Below, piece after piece: positions 1 to 8,324 of a stretch of 11,109 bases of DNA. Below the pieces are notes generated by a model. That model was given only the letters and a program-made list of their open reading frames with translations. It was not told the origin of the DNA and searched no databases. Source of the stretch: an uncultured Fidelibacterota bacterium (lineage in GTDB: Bacteria > Fidelibacterota > Marinisomatia > Marinisomatales > TCS55); contig CAJWGZ010000031.1 in assembly GCA_913041075.1 (NCBI GenBank), forward strand, positions 1 through 11,109. The letters are read 5' to 3'. Both the position numbers and the translations under genes were made by a program. The first letter of the stretch is position 1. Each line of letters begins with the position of its first letter.

Positions 1-30
1 TCTACTTTTACTATTCTTGGCTTTACTCAT
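1..30 (-). CDS. Start of an unidentified gene, cut by the window edge
   Basis: An ATG at 30–28 on the minus strand opens a frame that runs off the window, reading MSKAKNSKSR. The Lys/Ser-rich start resembles the disordered N-termini of many cytoplasmic or membrane-anchored proteins and does not identify a family. It begins 30 bases after the gcvT stop, in the same direction and with no clear Shine-Dalgarno, as with several genes here. Ten codons cannot prove a gene. The call rests on the otherwise continuous gene packing. Confidence 0.4.
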   Translation of the reverse strand, partial: MSKAKNSKSR

Positions 31-60
31 TATTTAAATAACTTGGATATCATATTCTGG

Positions 61-1158
61 CTATAAATACACTGTACCTTGCTTATATAAAGGCGGTTTC
101 ATAATAGTTGCAGACTTTTTGCGACCGCGAATATCGATATCTATTTTGGTACCCGGGTTCGCATATTTCACTTTTACATAGCCCAATCCTATTCCTTTAT
201 TCAATGATGGTGATTGGGTACCACTTGTAACCCTTCCAATCTGTTCTCTATTTGAAAAAATATCATAATTTTGCCGCGGAACTGCTCGTTCCGTCATTTC
301 AAAACAAATCAATCTTTTTTTATGGTGAACATTTTCATCCATTATTGATTCCCGGCCAATAAATGCACCTTTGTCAAATTTTGTGATCCATCTAAGCCCC
401 GCCTCAATAGGTGTAGTCGCTTGATTAATGTCCGTACCGTATAGCGCATATTTCATTTCCATCCGGAGTGTGTCTCTCGCACCCAAACCAATTGGCAATA
501 CCTGCACTTCTTGTGTATCAAATAATTTATCCCATATAGCTGGAATTGATTCATCATTTCCATATATTTCAAAACCAAGTTCACCTGTATATCCTGTCCT
601 TGATAAGACTACCGGATAACCAGCAACATTAGTCTTAATAAAGTGATAGAATTTTAATTCGGATAAATTATAGTCAGTAATTCTATGAAGTAGCTCACAA
701 GATTCCGGACCTTGGACTGCAATCAGATTAGTTTCTTCACTGATATCCTTTAAAGTAACATCTCCCTTTATGTTATTTGAAATCCACTGAAAATCACTTT
801 CAATATTTGCTGCATTTACCACCATCATATAATGATCCTCAAAGCGATAAATAACAAAGTCATCAATTATTCCACCGTCCTCTAAACACATTGTTGAATA
901 TTGCGCCTGACCATTAGATAACTTTTTAATATCATTAGTTGTCAATAATTGCAAAAAATTTTCAGCATCATTACCAGAAATTGTGAATTGTCCCATATGA
1001 CTTACATCAAATATGCCAGCAGATGTTCTTACTGCATTATGTTCATCGGTTATTCCAGTGTATTGTAACGGCATTGTAAACCCTGCGAATGGGACCATTT
1101 TCGCATTAAAGCCAATATGTTTGTCATAAAGAATAGTACGCTTCATAAGCGTTTCCAT
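61..1158 (-). CDS. gcvT: Aminomethyltransferase, glycine cleavage system T protein
   Basis: This protein transfers the aminomethyl group carried on lipoyl-GcvH to tetrahydrofolate, giving 5,10-methylene-THF and ammonia. The family landmarks are in order: KMVPFAGF (20–27), FDVSHMGQ (50–57), GGIIDDF with the conserved catalytic Asp region (95–101), SRTGYTGE (186–193), GARDTLRMEM (226–235) and PIEAGLRW (250–257). It has 365 residues, normal for the family, and is complete at the C-terminus. The better start is probably the second Met (ATG at 1146–1144). GcvT proteins usually begin MKRTxLYDKH, and a GGA lies about 7 bases upstream, whereas the first ATG has no ribosome-binding sequence. It lies 70 bases downstream of ruvA, so it may be read through or have its own promoter. 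gcvH and gcvP are not in the window. Confidence 0.97.
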   Translation of the reverse strand: METLMKRTILYDKHIGFNAKMVPFAGFTMPLQYTGITDEHNAVRTSAGIFDVSHMGQFTISGNDAENFLQLLTTNDIKKLSNGQAQYSTMCLEDGGIIDDFVIYRFEDHYMMVVNAANIESDFQWISNNIKGDVTLKDISEETNLIAVQGPESCELLHRITDYNLSELKFYHFIKTNVAGYPVVLSRTGYTGELGFEIYGNDESIPAIWDKLFDTQEVQVLPIGLGARDTLRMEMKYALYGTDINQATTPIEAGLRWITKFDKGAFIGRESIMDENVHHKKRLICFEMTERAVPRQNYDIFSNREQIGRVTSGTQSPSLNKGIGLGYVKVKYANPGTKIDIDIRGRKKSATIMKPPLYKQGTVYL

Positions 1159-1228
1159 TTAACGAAGGAATTGTAAATAATAATTATTCAATATATGAAA
1201 GATTGACCGATTTTATTTGGATCGCCGC

Positions 1229-1825
1229 TCACAGTAGCTTCAAGGCCCCTTTTATTATATCCTCTATATTTTCATCAAGGCCATCTTTAGCAACCAATTT
1301 TTTGATAACTTGGTTAATTGCACTGCGTTTGTATCCCAGTGAAATTAATACTTTTGTCACATCATCAATCTTATCCTTATCACCTGATACCAATAGAAAA
1401 TCTAAATCACTACCTGTGTCTTGATCAGTGAATTTATCTTTCAATTCCACAATTATTCTTTTTGCAGTCTTTGTACCAATGCCGGGGATTGATGTCAATG
1501 ATGCAACATCACTATCAATTATTTTTTTCTTGAACTCTATGGGATTTGTGCCCGAAAGAATATTCATAGCAGACCTTGGACCAATTCCACTAATTGAATT
1601 GAGTTGCATGAATACATCCCTTTCATGGTCATCATAAAACCCATACAATTCCATAATATCTTCTCGCACATGTAAATAAGTTAGTAATTCAACAGCATGG
1701 TTGGGGTCGGGGATTTTCTCAAATGTTGCCAGTGTAATAGGAATTCCCAGCCTTATTCCGCCAATATCTATTATAACTGATGTGGGGTTCTTTTTAACTA
1801 GTGTTCCTTTTATAGAATCAATCAA
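1229..1825 (-). CDS. ruvA: Holliday junction branch migration protein RuvA
   Basis: RuvA binds four-way DNA junctions as a tetramer and loads the RuvB motor for branch migration. The 198 residues are normal in length. They hold an OB-fold N-domain (about 1–63) with the acidic-pin residues E55 and D56 in VREDIMELYGF. Two helix-hairpin-helix motifs follow (SISGIG, 77–82; SIPGIG, 112–117), then a flexible acidic linker and the C-terminal RuvB-contact domain (about 151–198). The start codon is TTG at 1825–1823. This gives the usual N-terminus MIDSIKGTL, and the only codon between it and the in-frame ruvC stop is ATT. The spacing to ruvC is 3 bases, so the two are surely co-transcribed. RuvB is not encoded next to it. 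Confidence 0.97.
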   Translation of the reverse strand: MIDSIKGTLVKKNPTSVIIDIGGIRLGIPITLATFEKIPDPNHAVELLTYLHVREDIMELYGFYDDHERDVFMQLNSISGIGPRSAMNILSGTNPIEFKKKIIDSDVASLTSIPGIGTKTAKRIIVELKDKFTDQDTGSDLDFLLVSGDKDKIDDVTKVLISLGYKRSAINQVIKKLVAKDGLDENIEDIIKGALKLL

Positions 1826-1828
1826 AAT

Positions 1829-2305
1829 TTAAGACCAACTATTCTGGTTTAAATAACACAAGCCTATTGCCAATGCATCCGACGAGTCTAAAGGTTTAGG
1901 CAGTTTGTCTAACTGCAAAATATTTTTCACCATGTATTGCACTTGTTCCTTACTTGCATTACCATTACCTACCACGGATTTTTTAATTTTTTTCGGGGCA
2001 AATTCCGCACATGGTATGTTCTTTTTAAAACCAGCAAGGATAATCGTCCCTCTGGCTTGGCCCAGCAACATAGCAGATTTAAAATTCTTATGATAAAAAG
2101 TATCTTCAATCGCCAGGATTTCTGGCTTGTACTTATCGATTAAGATAGTTATTTCATCAAATAGATAGCCTAATCTATCTGCTAATTGCACACCTTTTGG
2201 TGGACAAATTGTTCCATAACTATGAGCTGAAATCGTATTATTTATTTTATCAATAATCCCGAATCCTGTCACCGCAAGGCCTGGATCAACACCAATTACA
2301 CGCAT
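1829..2305 (-). CDS. ruvC: Crossover junction endodeoxyribonuclease RuvC
   Basis: RuvC resolves Holliday junctions by paired nicks, using an RNase H-like fold and two metal ions. The four acidic catalytic residues are visible: D7 in GVDPGL, E67 in LAIEDTFY, and D140 and D143 in PLDSSDALAIG. They match the E. coli D7/E66/D138/D141 arrangement. It has 158 residues, a normal or slightly short length for the family. The ATG start lies 3 bases after the yebC stop, and its own stop lies 3 bases before the ruvA TTG. The gene therefore sits inside a yebC–ruvC–ruvA transcription unit, an order common in bacteria. Nothing is missing or broken. Confidence 0.98.
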   Translation of the reverse strand: MRVIGVDPGLAVTGFGIIDKINNTISAHSYGTICPPKGVQLADRLGYLFDEITILIDKYKPEILAIEDTFYHKNFKSAMLLGQARGTIILAGFKKNIPCAEFAPKKIKKSVVGNGNASKEQVQYMVKNILQLDKLPKPLDSSDALAIGLCYLNQNSWS

Positions 2306-2308
2306 AAA

Positions 2309-3034
2309 TTAATCAGCTGGTTCAAAATTTGTGTAAATAGATTTAATATCATCATGATCCTCAATTTCATTTAATAACGATATAGCTTTCTCAGAATTTT
2401 CATCATTAATTTTGTGCAAATTTTTTGGCAGCATTTCAACCTTGGAAGATTCAACAAAATATCCTTTATTTTCTATAGCATTGCGGACAGACATGATATC
2501 TGCAGGATCGGTTGTTATAATAAACGCATCATGAACTGCTTCATAATCCTCGGCACCTGCATCAATTGCAGCTTCAAAAAGTGTATTTTCATCTTGATTA
2601 TCCCTTGTTAAGATAATCTGACCCTTTGTATCAAACATCCACGCGACACTTCCATTTTCACCAAGGTTACCTCCGTATTTTGTGATCAAGTGTCTAATAT
2701 CTGCTACAGTTCTATTTTTATTATCTGTTAATACTTCCATAAATATTGCTACACCACCAGGACCAAATCCTTCATATGTACACTCTTCATAAGTTGTTCC
2801 TGGTAGTTCTCCCGTCCCTTTCATTATAGCTTTCTTGATATTATCTTGGGGCATATTTGCATCACGGGCACTACTAATCGCGTGTCGTAATCGCGGATTT
2901 GAATCCGGATTTCCCCCACCAGCACGTACAGCTATTGTAATTTCCCTTATTAGTGTGGTAAATATTTTACCGCGCTTCGCATCAATCGCGGCTTTTTTAC
3001 GCTTAATGGTGGACCATTTACTATGCCCGGACAT
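2309..3034 (-). CDS. yebC: YebC/TACO1-family protein
   Basis: The N-terminus MSGHSKWSTIKRKKAAIDAKRG is canonical for the family. It is followed by RAGGGNPDSNPRLR (37–50), NMPQDNIKKAI (60–70) and YEGFGPGGVA (87–96), so all three YebC domains are present in 241 residues. The family was long called a DNA-binding regulator. Mitochondrial TACO1 acts in translation, and recent bacterial work links YebC-type proteins to easing ribosome stalling at proline stretches. Which role applies here cannot be read from sequence. It starts 25 bases after smc and is followed 3 bases later by ruvC. The pairing with ruvC and ruvA is widespread and probably reflects an old operon more than a shared function. The C-terminus is acidic and Asn-rich. 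Confidence 0.97.
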   Translation of the reverse strand: MSGHSKWSTIKRKKAAIDAKRGKIFTTLIREITIAVRAGGGNPDSNPRLRHAISSARDANMPQDNIKKAIMKGTGELPGTTYEECTYEGFGPGGVAIFMEVLTDNKNRTVADIRHLITKYGGNLGENGSVAWMFDTKGQIILTRDNQDENTLFEAAIDAGAEDYEAVHDAFIITTDPADIMSVRNAIENKGYFVESSKVEMLPKNLHKINDENSEKAISLLNEIEDHDDIKSIYTNFEPAD

Positions 3035-3059
3035 ATAAAGAGATTAGATAATTATTAAT

Positions 3060-6000
3060 TTAGTCCAACTTAACAGAAACGAGTTGCGAAACACCTTTAT
3101 TTTCCATGGTTACTCCGTAAAGGAAGTTCGCCGACTCCATAGTCAATTTGTTATGGGTCACTACTATGAATTGGGTATCATCTGAAAAATTATTGAGGAC
3201 GCGTGTAAATTTTCCTATGTTAACATCATCAAGTGGCGCATCAACTTCATCGAGAATACAATAAGGACTTGGTTTCACCTGGTATATTGAAAACAATAAT
3301 GCTATTGCAGTTAGTGTTTTCTCTCCAGCCGAAAGTTGGCGCAGCGACTGATTGCGCTTCCCCGGTGGCTGTGCTTGTATACCGATATTAGCTTCAAGAG
3401 GATCCGGATCTCCTTCAAGTCTCAAGGATCCACGCCCACCTTCAAAAAACATCACAAATAGCTTTTCGAAATTCCTGCGGATATTTTCAAATGTACTTTG
3501 AAATTTTTCTCGAGCAATAGAATCAATTTTTTGAATTGTATCTAGTAAATTCTTCTCAGCTTCTATTAAGTCGTCACGCTGTTCACTTAACATCAATAAG
3601 CGGCTACTTTCTTCTTCATGTTCAGCCTGTACGGCCATATTTATCGGGCCAATATTTTCAATACTTCTTTCAGTTCGCTCAATGGTAGCATTTAATTCAC
3701 TTTCTGTCTCATCAACAATCATATTATCAGAGATTTCAGTATCATATCGATCTTTGATTCGCTCATTTACAAAATTGATTCGCTGTTCAAAATCAGCGAT
3801 TTTTAATTCACACTGTTTTAATTCTTCCAGTAATGTTTCTCGATTTTTCTGCTCGGATCTTATTTGTGCTTGTATTTCTTCAATCTGCCGGTAGGAGTCA
3901 TTTGCTGTTTCCTGTTTCAGGCTTAGGATTGATTTTTGCTTATTTACCATGCCATTAATCTCTGATAATTTATTTTCTGCTGACAAAATAGATTTATTTA
4001 AATCCTTATCCTGACTTTTTAATTGGGTTATTTCCTTAAGGATTTCTGATTTTCGAGCTGAAAATTCTTTAATTGAATCTTCCGCCGTTCGCTGCTGAAA
4101 TATTACATTTTCTCTTTGGCCTTCGAGATTAAGACACTCTATGCGAAGATCCTGTGCATTTTGATGCAATTGATCTCTGTTTGATTGGATTTTAATTAAC
4201 TCAGCACTTTTTTTGGTCTGTTCTTTTGCATGTTTGTTTAGTATTTGTTCTTCTTTTACAATTTCTGATTTTAAAGTATCAATCAAAAGAACCTGACTTC
4301 TGATCTCTTGCTCATTTTCCTTGATTGATTTCTTCGCAACGCTTATAGATTCAGTAAATTGACTCTGTTGAAATCCTTCTTGGACGAGATATTGATCAAT
4401 TTCTGCCAGGCTAGTTGATAAATCTTTGACTTGACTATCTAAATGAACAATATCTTGTTTTGTTTTCTCAATAGATTTCTCGAGTTTTGTAGACTGCTTG
4501 TGTAATTTATGAAATTGAATTTTCTGATTTTTAATATCTCGTTTTATATTTTTTATTTTTTCTTTTCGACCAATTAGTCCTGCTTCATTATTACCATTGG
4601 AATTATTTATGATCATACCCCTAATCGAAAAAGCACCCTTCGTATCTACTAGATCCCAGTTATTCAGTGAATTATCTTTTATTCCTATCTTTAGATCTTT
4701 AACCAGAAGAATATTGCCCAGTAAAAATCTGGACAATGGCTTTATTGAATCTGTTGTTTCTACAAAGTCAACTGCCCGACCAATGAGATTGTCATCACTT
4801 CTTAGCTTCGCTGCATTTTGTTTTTCATCATTAATATCTTTTAACGGAATTATCATTAAGTTTCCAGCATTTCGTTTACGCGCTATCTCTATTATATTGA
4901 TGGCAGTCTTGCGGTCTTTAACAACAATACATTTGGCATATTCTCCTAAAGCCATTTCTATCGCCGGCGCTATCGAATCGTCTACCTTAAGTAAATCACC
5001 TACAGTGCCTAGAACGCCTTTGTATTGATCCTTATTTTCCAAGATATCCTTCGCACCGCTTGGATAACCTTCTCTCGACATTAATAATTCCTCATAAATA
5101 CGGCATTTAGATTCAAGGGATTTGATCCACGCAGATACTTTGTGTTCCCGTATATCTATTTGTTGTTTTTCATACTGTAGTTCTTCTAATTCGTTCGTCT
5201 TTTTTTGTAGCCGACTCTTATTTTTCTCTAATTTTTCCGTAATACTATATTTAGTGTTCTTTTTAATTTCAATTTGTTTGGCAATGGACTGGAATTCCTT
5301 TTCAAGACTTAATATTTTTTCCTCTACAAGAGAAATATTGTCCGTCTTTTCCTGAATGATTGTACTTGTACGGTCAAACAATGACTTTTTATCGGACAAT
5401 TTTTGTTGTAAATCCCAACGTTTATCCTTCATTGAATCCAACATAGTTTGCAATTCTTTTAATTCACTGTCAATCGCTGCAAACGAGAATTGCTTTTGTT
5501 TGTATGAATTCAAGCCCGAATCAATCTTTGGCTGTAATTCTCTGATTACCTTTTTATAATCAGATAAATGATCCTGTAACTCATCTTTCCTTTTGTTAAT
5601 CTTGTCTTGTTCTACTACCAAACGGTCCATTGTAATAATTGCTGACCGTGATTGCTCTTTCCAAATAATTATATCATTCTGTAAACCTTCCCTTTTATCA
5701 TTAAAATCACTGAGTTGGTTTCGAAACTTTTCGAGTTCATCTTGCTGGCCTTTATAAACAGTCTGTAAAATAATTAGCTTTTTTTCATGAACAGATTCGT
5801 CCGATACATTTGAATCTCGTAAATGGTTTAACTCTTCGATCCGCGATTGTAATGGTTGTACCTGAATTTTATATCCATGTATTTGTAAGAAAGCCAAAGA
5901 CATTTCTTTATCTTTTAATGATTCTAGTAGTTTAGCATGTCGTTCAAATCGTTTTAACTGTAAAGCAAGAGCCTTCACCTTCGCCTCTATCTCATTAATT

Positions 6001-6581
6001 AAATCACTAATGCGATTAAGATCAGTTCTGGTTGCTTCAAATTTTCTTAATGTGGATCTACGTTGATGTTTATATTTGTTAATACCAGCAGCTTCTTCAA
6101 ACATTCGTCGTCTATCATCTCCAGTTTCAGATAATATCTGTTCAATCATTTTAAGTTCAATAACCGAATAAGCATCTGACCCCATACCTGTATCTACGAA
6201 CAGATCTTGGATATCCTTTAACCGGCATGTCGCACGATTCATAAAATATTCACTTTCGCCATTCCGGTACAATCGTCTTCCTATTTCTATGTCATTATAT
6301 TCTATAGGCAGTTTCCCCTTATTGTTGTGTACAGTAAGTGTTACTTCACAAACACTAAGTGGTTTGGTATTTTTTGCACCATTGAATATGACATCTTCCA
6401 TTTTACCGCTACGGAGCACACTGTATTTTTGTTCTCCTAATACCCAGCGAATCGCATCAACAATGTTTGTTTTACCGCAACCATTAGGACCTACAATTGC
6501 CGTAATTCCCTCACCAAAATGCAGCACATCCTTTTTTGCAAAGGATTTAAAACCATGCATTGTTAATTCTGATATATACAT
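3060..6581 (-). CDS. smc: Chromosome segregation protein SMC
   Basis: This is the ATP-driven, ring-forming condensin subunit that organises and separates chromosomes. The head starts at residue 1, with Walker A GPNGCGKTN (31–39) and the R-loop region LRSGKMEDVIFNG (56–68). Long coiled coils flank a hinge at about 518–660 (GVLGTVGDLL through AFSIRGMII). The C-terminal head half has the signature LSAGEK (1083–1088), Walker B CILDEVDAPLDD with D1111 and E1112, and the switch His in VVTHNK (about 1143). At 1173 residues it is full length. Two details differ from the textbook protein. The Q-loop region reads YSVIELKMIEQIL, with Leu143 where most SMCs have Gln. The signature has Ala where Gly is usual. 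The partner genes scpA and scpB are not nearby. It is the first gene after a 74-base gap and precedes yebC. Confidence 0.98.
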   Translation of the reverse strand: MYISELTMHGFKSFAKKDVLHFGEGITAIVGPNGCGKTNIVDAIRWVLGEQKYSVLRSGKMEDVIFNGAKNTKPLSVCEVTLTVHNNKGKLPIEYNDIEIGRRLYRNGESEYFMNRATCRLKDIQDLFVDTGMGSDAYSVIELKMIEQILSETGDDRRRMFEEAAGINKYKHQRRSTLRKFEATRTDLNRISDLINEIEAKVKALALQLKRFERHAKLLESLKDKEMSLAFLQIHGYKIQVQPLQSRIEELNHLRDSNVSDESVHEKKLIILQTVYKGQQDELEKFRNQLSDFNDKREGLQNDIIIWKEQSRSAIITMDRLVVEQDKINKRKDELQDHLSDYKKVIRELQPKIDSGLNSYKQKQFSFAAIDSELKELQTMLDSMKDKRWDLQQKLSDKKSLFDRTSTIIQEKTDNISLVEEKILSLEKEFQSIAKQIEIKKNTKYSITEKLEKNKSRLQKKTNELEELQYEKQQIDIREHKVSAWIKSLESKCRIYEELLMSREGYPSGAKDILENKDQYKGVLGTVGDLLKVDDSIAPAIEMALGEYAKCIVVKDRKTAINIIEIARKRNAGNLMIIPLKDINDEKQNAAKLRSDDNLIGRAVDFVETTDSIKPLSRFLLGNILLVKDLKIGIKDNSLNNWDLVDTKGAFSIRGMIINNSNGNNEAGLIGRKEKIKNIKRDIKNQKIQFHKLHKQSTKLEKSIEKTKQDIVHLDSQVKDLSTSLAEIDQYLVQEGFQQSQFTESISVAKKSIKENEQEIRSQVLLIDTLKSEIVKEEQILNKHAKEQTKKSAELIKIQSNRDQLHQNAQDLRIECLNLEGQRENVIFQQRTAEDSIKEFSARKSEILKEITQLKSQDKDLNKSILSAENKLSEINGMVNKQKSILSLKQETANDSYRQIEEIQAQIRSEQKNRETLLEELKQCELKIADFEQRINFVNERIKDRYDTEISDNMIVDETESELNATIERTERSIENIGPINMAVQAEHEEESSRLLMLSEQRDDLIEAEKNLLDTIQKIDSIAREKFQSTFENIRRNFEKLFVMFFEGGRGSLRLEGDPDPLEANIGIQAQPPGKRNQSLRQLSAGEKTLTAIALLFSIYQVKPSPYCILDEVDAPLDDVNIGKFTRVLNNFSDDTQFIVVTHNKLTMESANFLYGVTMENKGVSQLVSVKLD

Positions 6582-6596
6582 TCCGAGGTATTGTGG

Positions 6597-6626
6597 ATTA
6601 TAATTTTAACGAATTTCCGTCGTGAA
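6597..6626 (-). promoter_or_regulatory. Candidate promoter in front of smc
   Basis: The 74-base gap between the HIT gene and smc holds a perfect TATAAT (6602–6597, minus strand). A partial -35 match TTCACG lies 18 bases further upstream (6626–6621). Transcription would start only about 10 bases before the smc ATG, giving a very short leader. In AT-rich DNA a TATAAT can occur by chance, and the -35 match is 4 of 6. If the host is Bacteroidota-like, its main sigma factor may use a different consensus. Confidence 0.3.
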
Positions 6627-6655
6627 AACCATAGATTTAAATAGATAACAAATGG

Positions 6656-7000
6656 TTATCCTGGAGGCCAACTAAATCTTCTGCCACCTAGTAAATGGAG
6701 ATGTATGTGAAAAACAGTTTGACCCCCATCTTTGTTACAATTGAATACGGTACGAAAACCATTTTGATCTATATTTTCAACTTTCGCCAAATTCCTCGCT
6801 GTTAAAAGAATCTCACCTACCAATACAGCATCCTCTGTTTCTAGTTCATTGATCGTGGGAATGTGTTTTCTGGGTATTACAAGTATATGAGTAGGTGCTT
6901 GCGGGTTCATGTCCCTAAATGCCAAAACGTGTTCATTTTTAAATACTATTTCACAAGGGATTTCATCATTCACAATTTTACAGAATAAACATTCATCCAT
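6656..7000 (-). CDS. HIT-family (HINT-type) nucleotide hydrolase
   Basis: Histidine-triad proteins of the HINT branch hydrolyse purine nucleoside phosphoramidates and similar adenylated substrates. The active-site triad HIHLHLL (H98, H100 and H102, counted from the chosen start) and the closing GGRRFSWPPG are typical. So are the Cys pair in ECLFCKI, which with His residues can bind zinc, and the PTHILVIPRKHI strand. I chose the ATG at 7000–6998, giving MDECLFCK and 114 residues, the normal HINT start and length. A longer frame begins with TTG at 7018 or ATG at 7012. The chosen start overlaps the rsmE stop by 8 bases, which suggests translational coupling. It is the last gene before the smc promoter gap. 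Confidence 0.95.
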   Translation of the reverse strand: MDECLFCKIVNDEIPCEIVFKNEHVLAFRDMNPQAPTHILVIPRKHIPTINELETEDAVLVGEILLTARNLAKVENIDQNGFRTVFNCNKDGGQTVFHIHLHLLGGRRFSWPPG

Positions 7001-7733
7001 TTGATTGTCCATTTCCAATTACAATTTCATTGATTATTGATAAGGCCGATACTACCGCAGTTTCCGTTCTAAGACGGCGATTCCCCAGAGAAACAAATAT
7101 TGCCTTATTATCCTTCAATAGGGAAATTTCTTTTTCGGTGAAATCTCCCTCTGGGCCAATAACAAGATTGAGCCCCTTTAAATTCTTCGGTAAAATAGAA
7201 TGTAATTTACCAATGTGGTTGGTCGCTTTACCTGAGCAAACTACCAAAGGTCCATCATACAATTGATCCAACCAAGACTGCAGTGAATTTTCATCCATAA
7301 AACTTGGAAATTTCGACCGCGCACATTGCTTCGTTGCAGATCTGATTATTTTATTCACTCTTTCATAATTAATAGAACGTTTTATTGATCGATCCATTGG
7401 AACCGTTGTAATAGTCCGTACACCGCACTCCGTCGCTTTTTCAATTGCCAATTCCATACGAGCACGTTTTATGATACCTATAGCAAGAAAAATATCGCAG
7501 GTTGGCTCACCATATTTGGGGAAAACTTCTTTTATAGTACCAGTGACCTTTTCTGGCAAAATATTTTCAATGATACCATTGTAGGTTGTTCCAACCCCAT
7601 CAATCAACCATATTAGTTCTCCAGCTTTTATACGTAGTACATTTGATAAGTGGTGAGATTCTTTTTTATTGAGGGTAAAGTGATTATTTCGGATCTTATC
7701 TGGGTCTACAAAAAAGGACCGAAAATCAGGCAA
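6993..7733 (-). CDS. rsmE: 16S rRNA (uracil-1498-N3)-methyltransferase RsmE
   Basis: RsmE is a SPOUT-class, SAM-dependent enzyme that methylates U1498 of 16S rRNA. The N-terminal PUA-like domain begins FFVDPDKI and includes HHLSNVLRIK (27–36). The knot that binds SAM is VIGPEGDFTE (191–200) and SLGNRRLRTETAV (215–227). AIEKATECGV (96–105) and the RSATKQCARS segment (131–140) are also family-typical. At 246 residues it is normal. The start is TTG at 7733, 3 bases after the in-frame stop of the upstream gene. No ATG exists that would keep the conserved FFVDP start. A purine run, GGAAGAAG, lies about 6 bases upstream. The 3' end overlaps the HIT gene. Confidence 0.96.
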   Translation of the reverse strand: MPDFRSFFVDPDKIRNNHFTLNKKESHHLSNVLRIKAGELIWLIDGVGTTYNGIIENILPEKVTGTIKEVFPKYGEPTCDIFLAIGIIKRARMELAIEKATECGVRTITTVPMDRSIKRSINYERVNKIIRSATKQCARSKFPSFMDENSLQSWLDQLYDGPLVVCSGKATNHIGKLHSILPKNLKGLNLVIGPEGDFTEKEISLLKDNKAIFVSLGNRRLRTETAVVSALSIINEIVIGNGQSNG

Positions 7734-7736
7734 GGA

Positions 7737-8324
7737 TTACTTCTTCCAGTTATAACCGAAACGAACTAACGCACCATTATATTGATCACTACCATCAATT
7801 TGCCCTTTCATTGGCAGTATATCATAACCAACTCTAATGGATAGTATTGTGCTATTTGACGTCAGCAGGTCAGCTCCAACACCAAAATATCCACCTAAGG
7901 TAAAATAATAGTCTAGGTTAGTGTTCCACTTTTCCTTGAAGGTGCCACTTTCAGCACCATCTAGTGTTAAAAGTGGACCTACTTTCGCGCTCACGAAAGG
8001 GGCAAAATTATTAGCGATTTTTCCAACAAAAGGATAATACTTAACACCTGAAAACAGTGGTAATAGCAATAAGTTTATATCATTGAATTTGTAACTCCTG
8101 TTCGTATAATAATCCTGTATAATAATTTCATCAGGATGTTTTACATCAAAAATCCTAATCTCGCTAATAAAACATAATTCTTCACTTTTAGACCAGGTCC
8201 GATTAAAAAATATACCAGAACCGCTTTCACCTACGTCTAGTCCAAATCCAGTATAATTGAGTGAAGACATAGATTGAGATGATAAACTGCTAATTAAAAT
8301 CAGACAATAGGTAATTTTTTTCAA
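7737..8324 (-). CDS. Exported protein, probable outer-membrane beta-barrel
   Basis: I cannot assign this protein to a named family. Residues 1–20 look like a signal peptide: MKK, then a hydrophobic ITYCLILISSL core and a small-residue SSQSMS cleavage zone. The remaining 175 residues alternate polar and hydrophobic residues with many Gly and aromatics (YTGFGLDVGESGSGIFF, SAKVGPLLTLDGAES, YYFTLGGYFGVGADLL). They end in ALVRFGYNWKK, as expected of a small 8-strand barrel. The start codon is TTG, overlapping the ferredoxin stop as TTGA, and is supported by a good GAGGAA ribosome-binding site 7 bases upstream. Position between a ferredoxin and rsmE gives no clear function. A periplasmic beta-rich protein is the alternative. 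Confidence 0.72.
   Translation of the reverse strand: MKKITYCLILISSLSSQSMSSLNYTGFGLDVGESGSGIFFNRTWSKSEELCFISEIRIFDVKHPDEIIIQDYYTNRSYKFNDINLLLLPLFSGVKYYPFVGKIANNFAPFVSAKVGPLLTLDGAESGTFKEKWNTNLDYYFTLGGYFGVGADLLTSNSTILSIRVGYDILPMKGQIDGSDQYNGALVRFGYNWKK

Noticed and set aside
1159..1228. AT-rich gap between ruvA and gcvT as a promoter or terminator
   Set aside because: TATTAT and TTGAAT occur, but not at proper spacing, and no GC-rich hairpin is present. I see nothing reliable here.
4597..5028. 143-codon plus-strand open frame opposite smc
   Set aside because: It lies antisense to the conserved SMC hinge, has no recognisable motif and arises from low stop density in the complementary frame.
6289..6603. 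104-codon plus-strand open frame opposite the start of smc
   Set aside because: It is antisense to the Walker A head region, and its composition is that of a shadow frame.
6627..6657. Inverted repeat AACCAT/ATGGTT with a 19-base loop followed by a short T run, after the HIT gene
   Set aside because: The stem is 6 bp with only two G:C pairs, and the loop is long. The repeat also overlaps the HIT stop codon. It is too weak to call a terminator.
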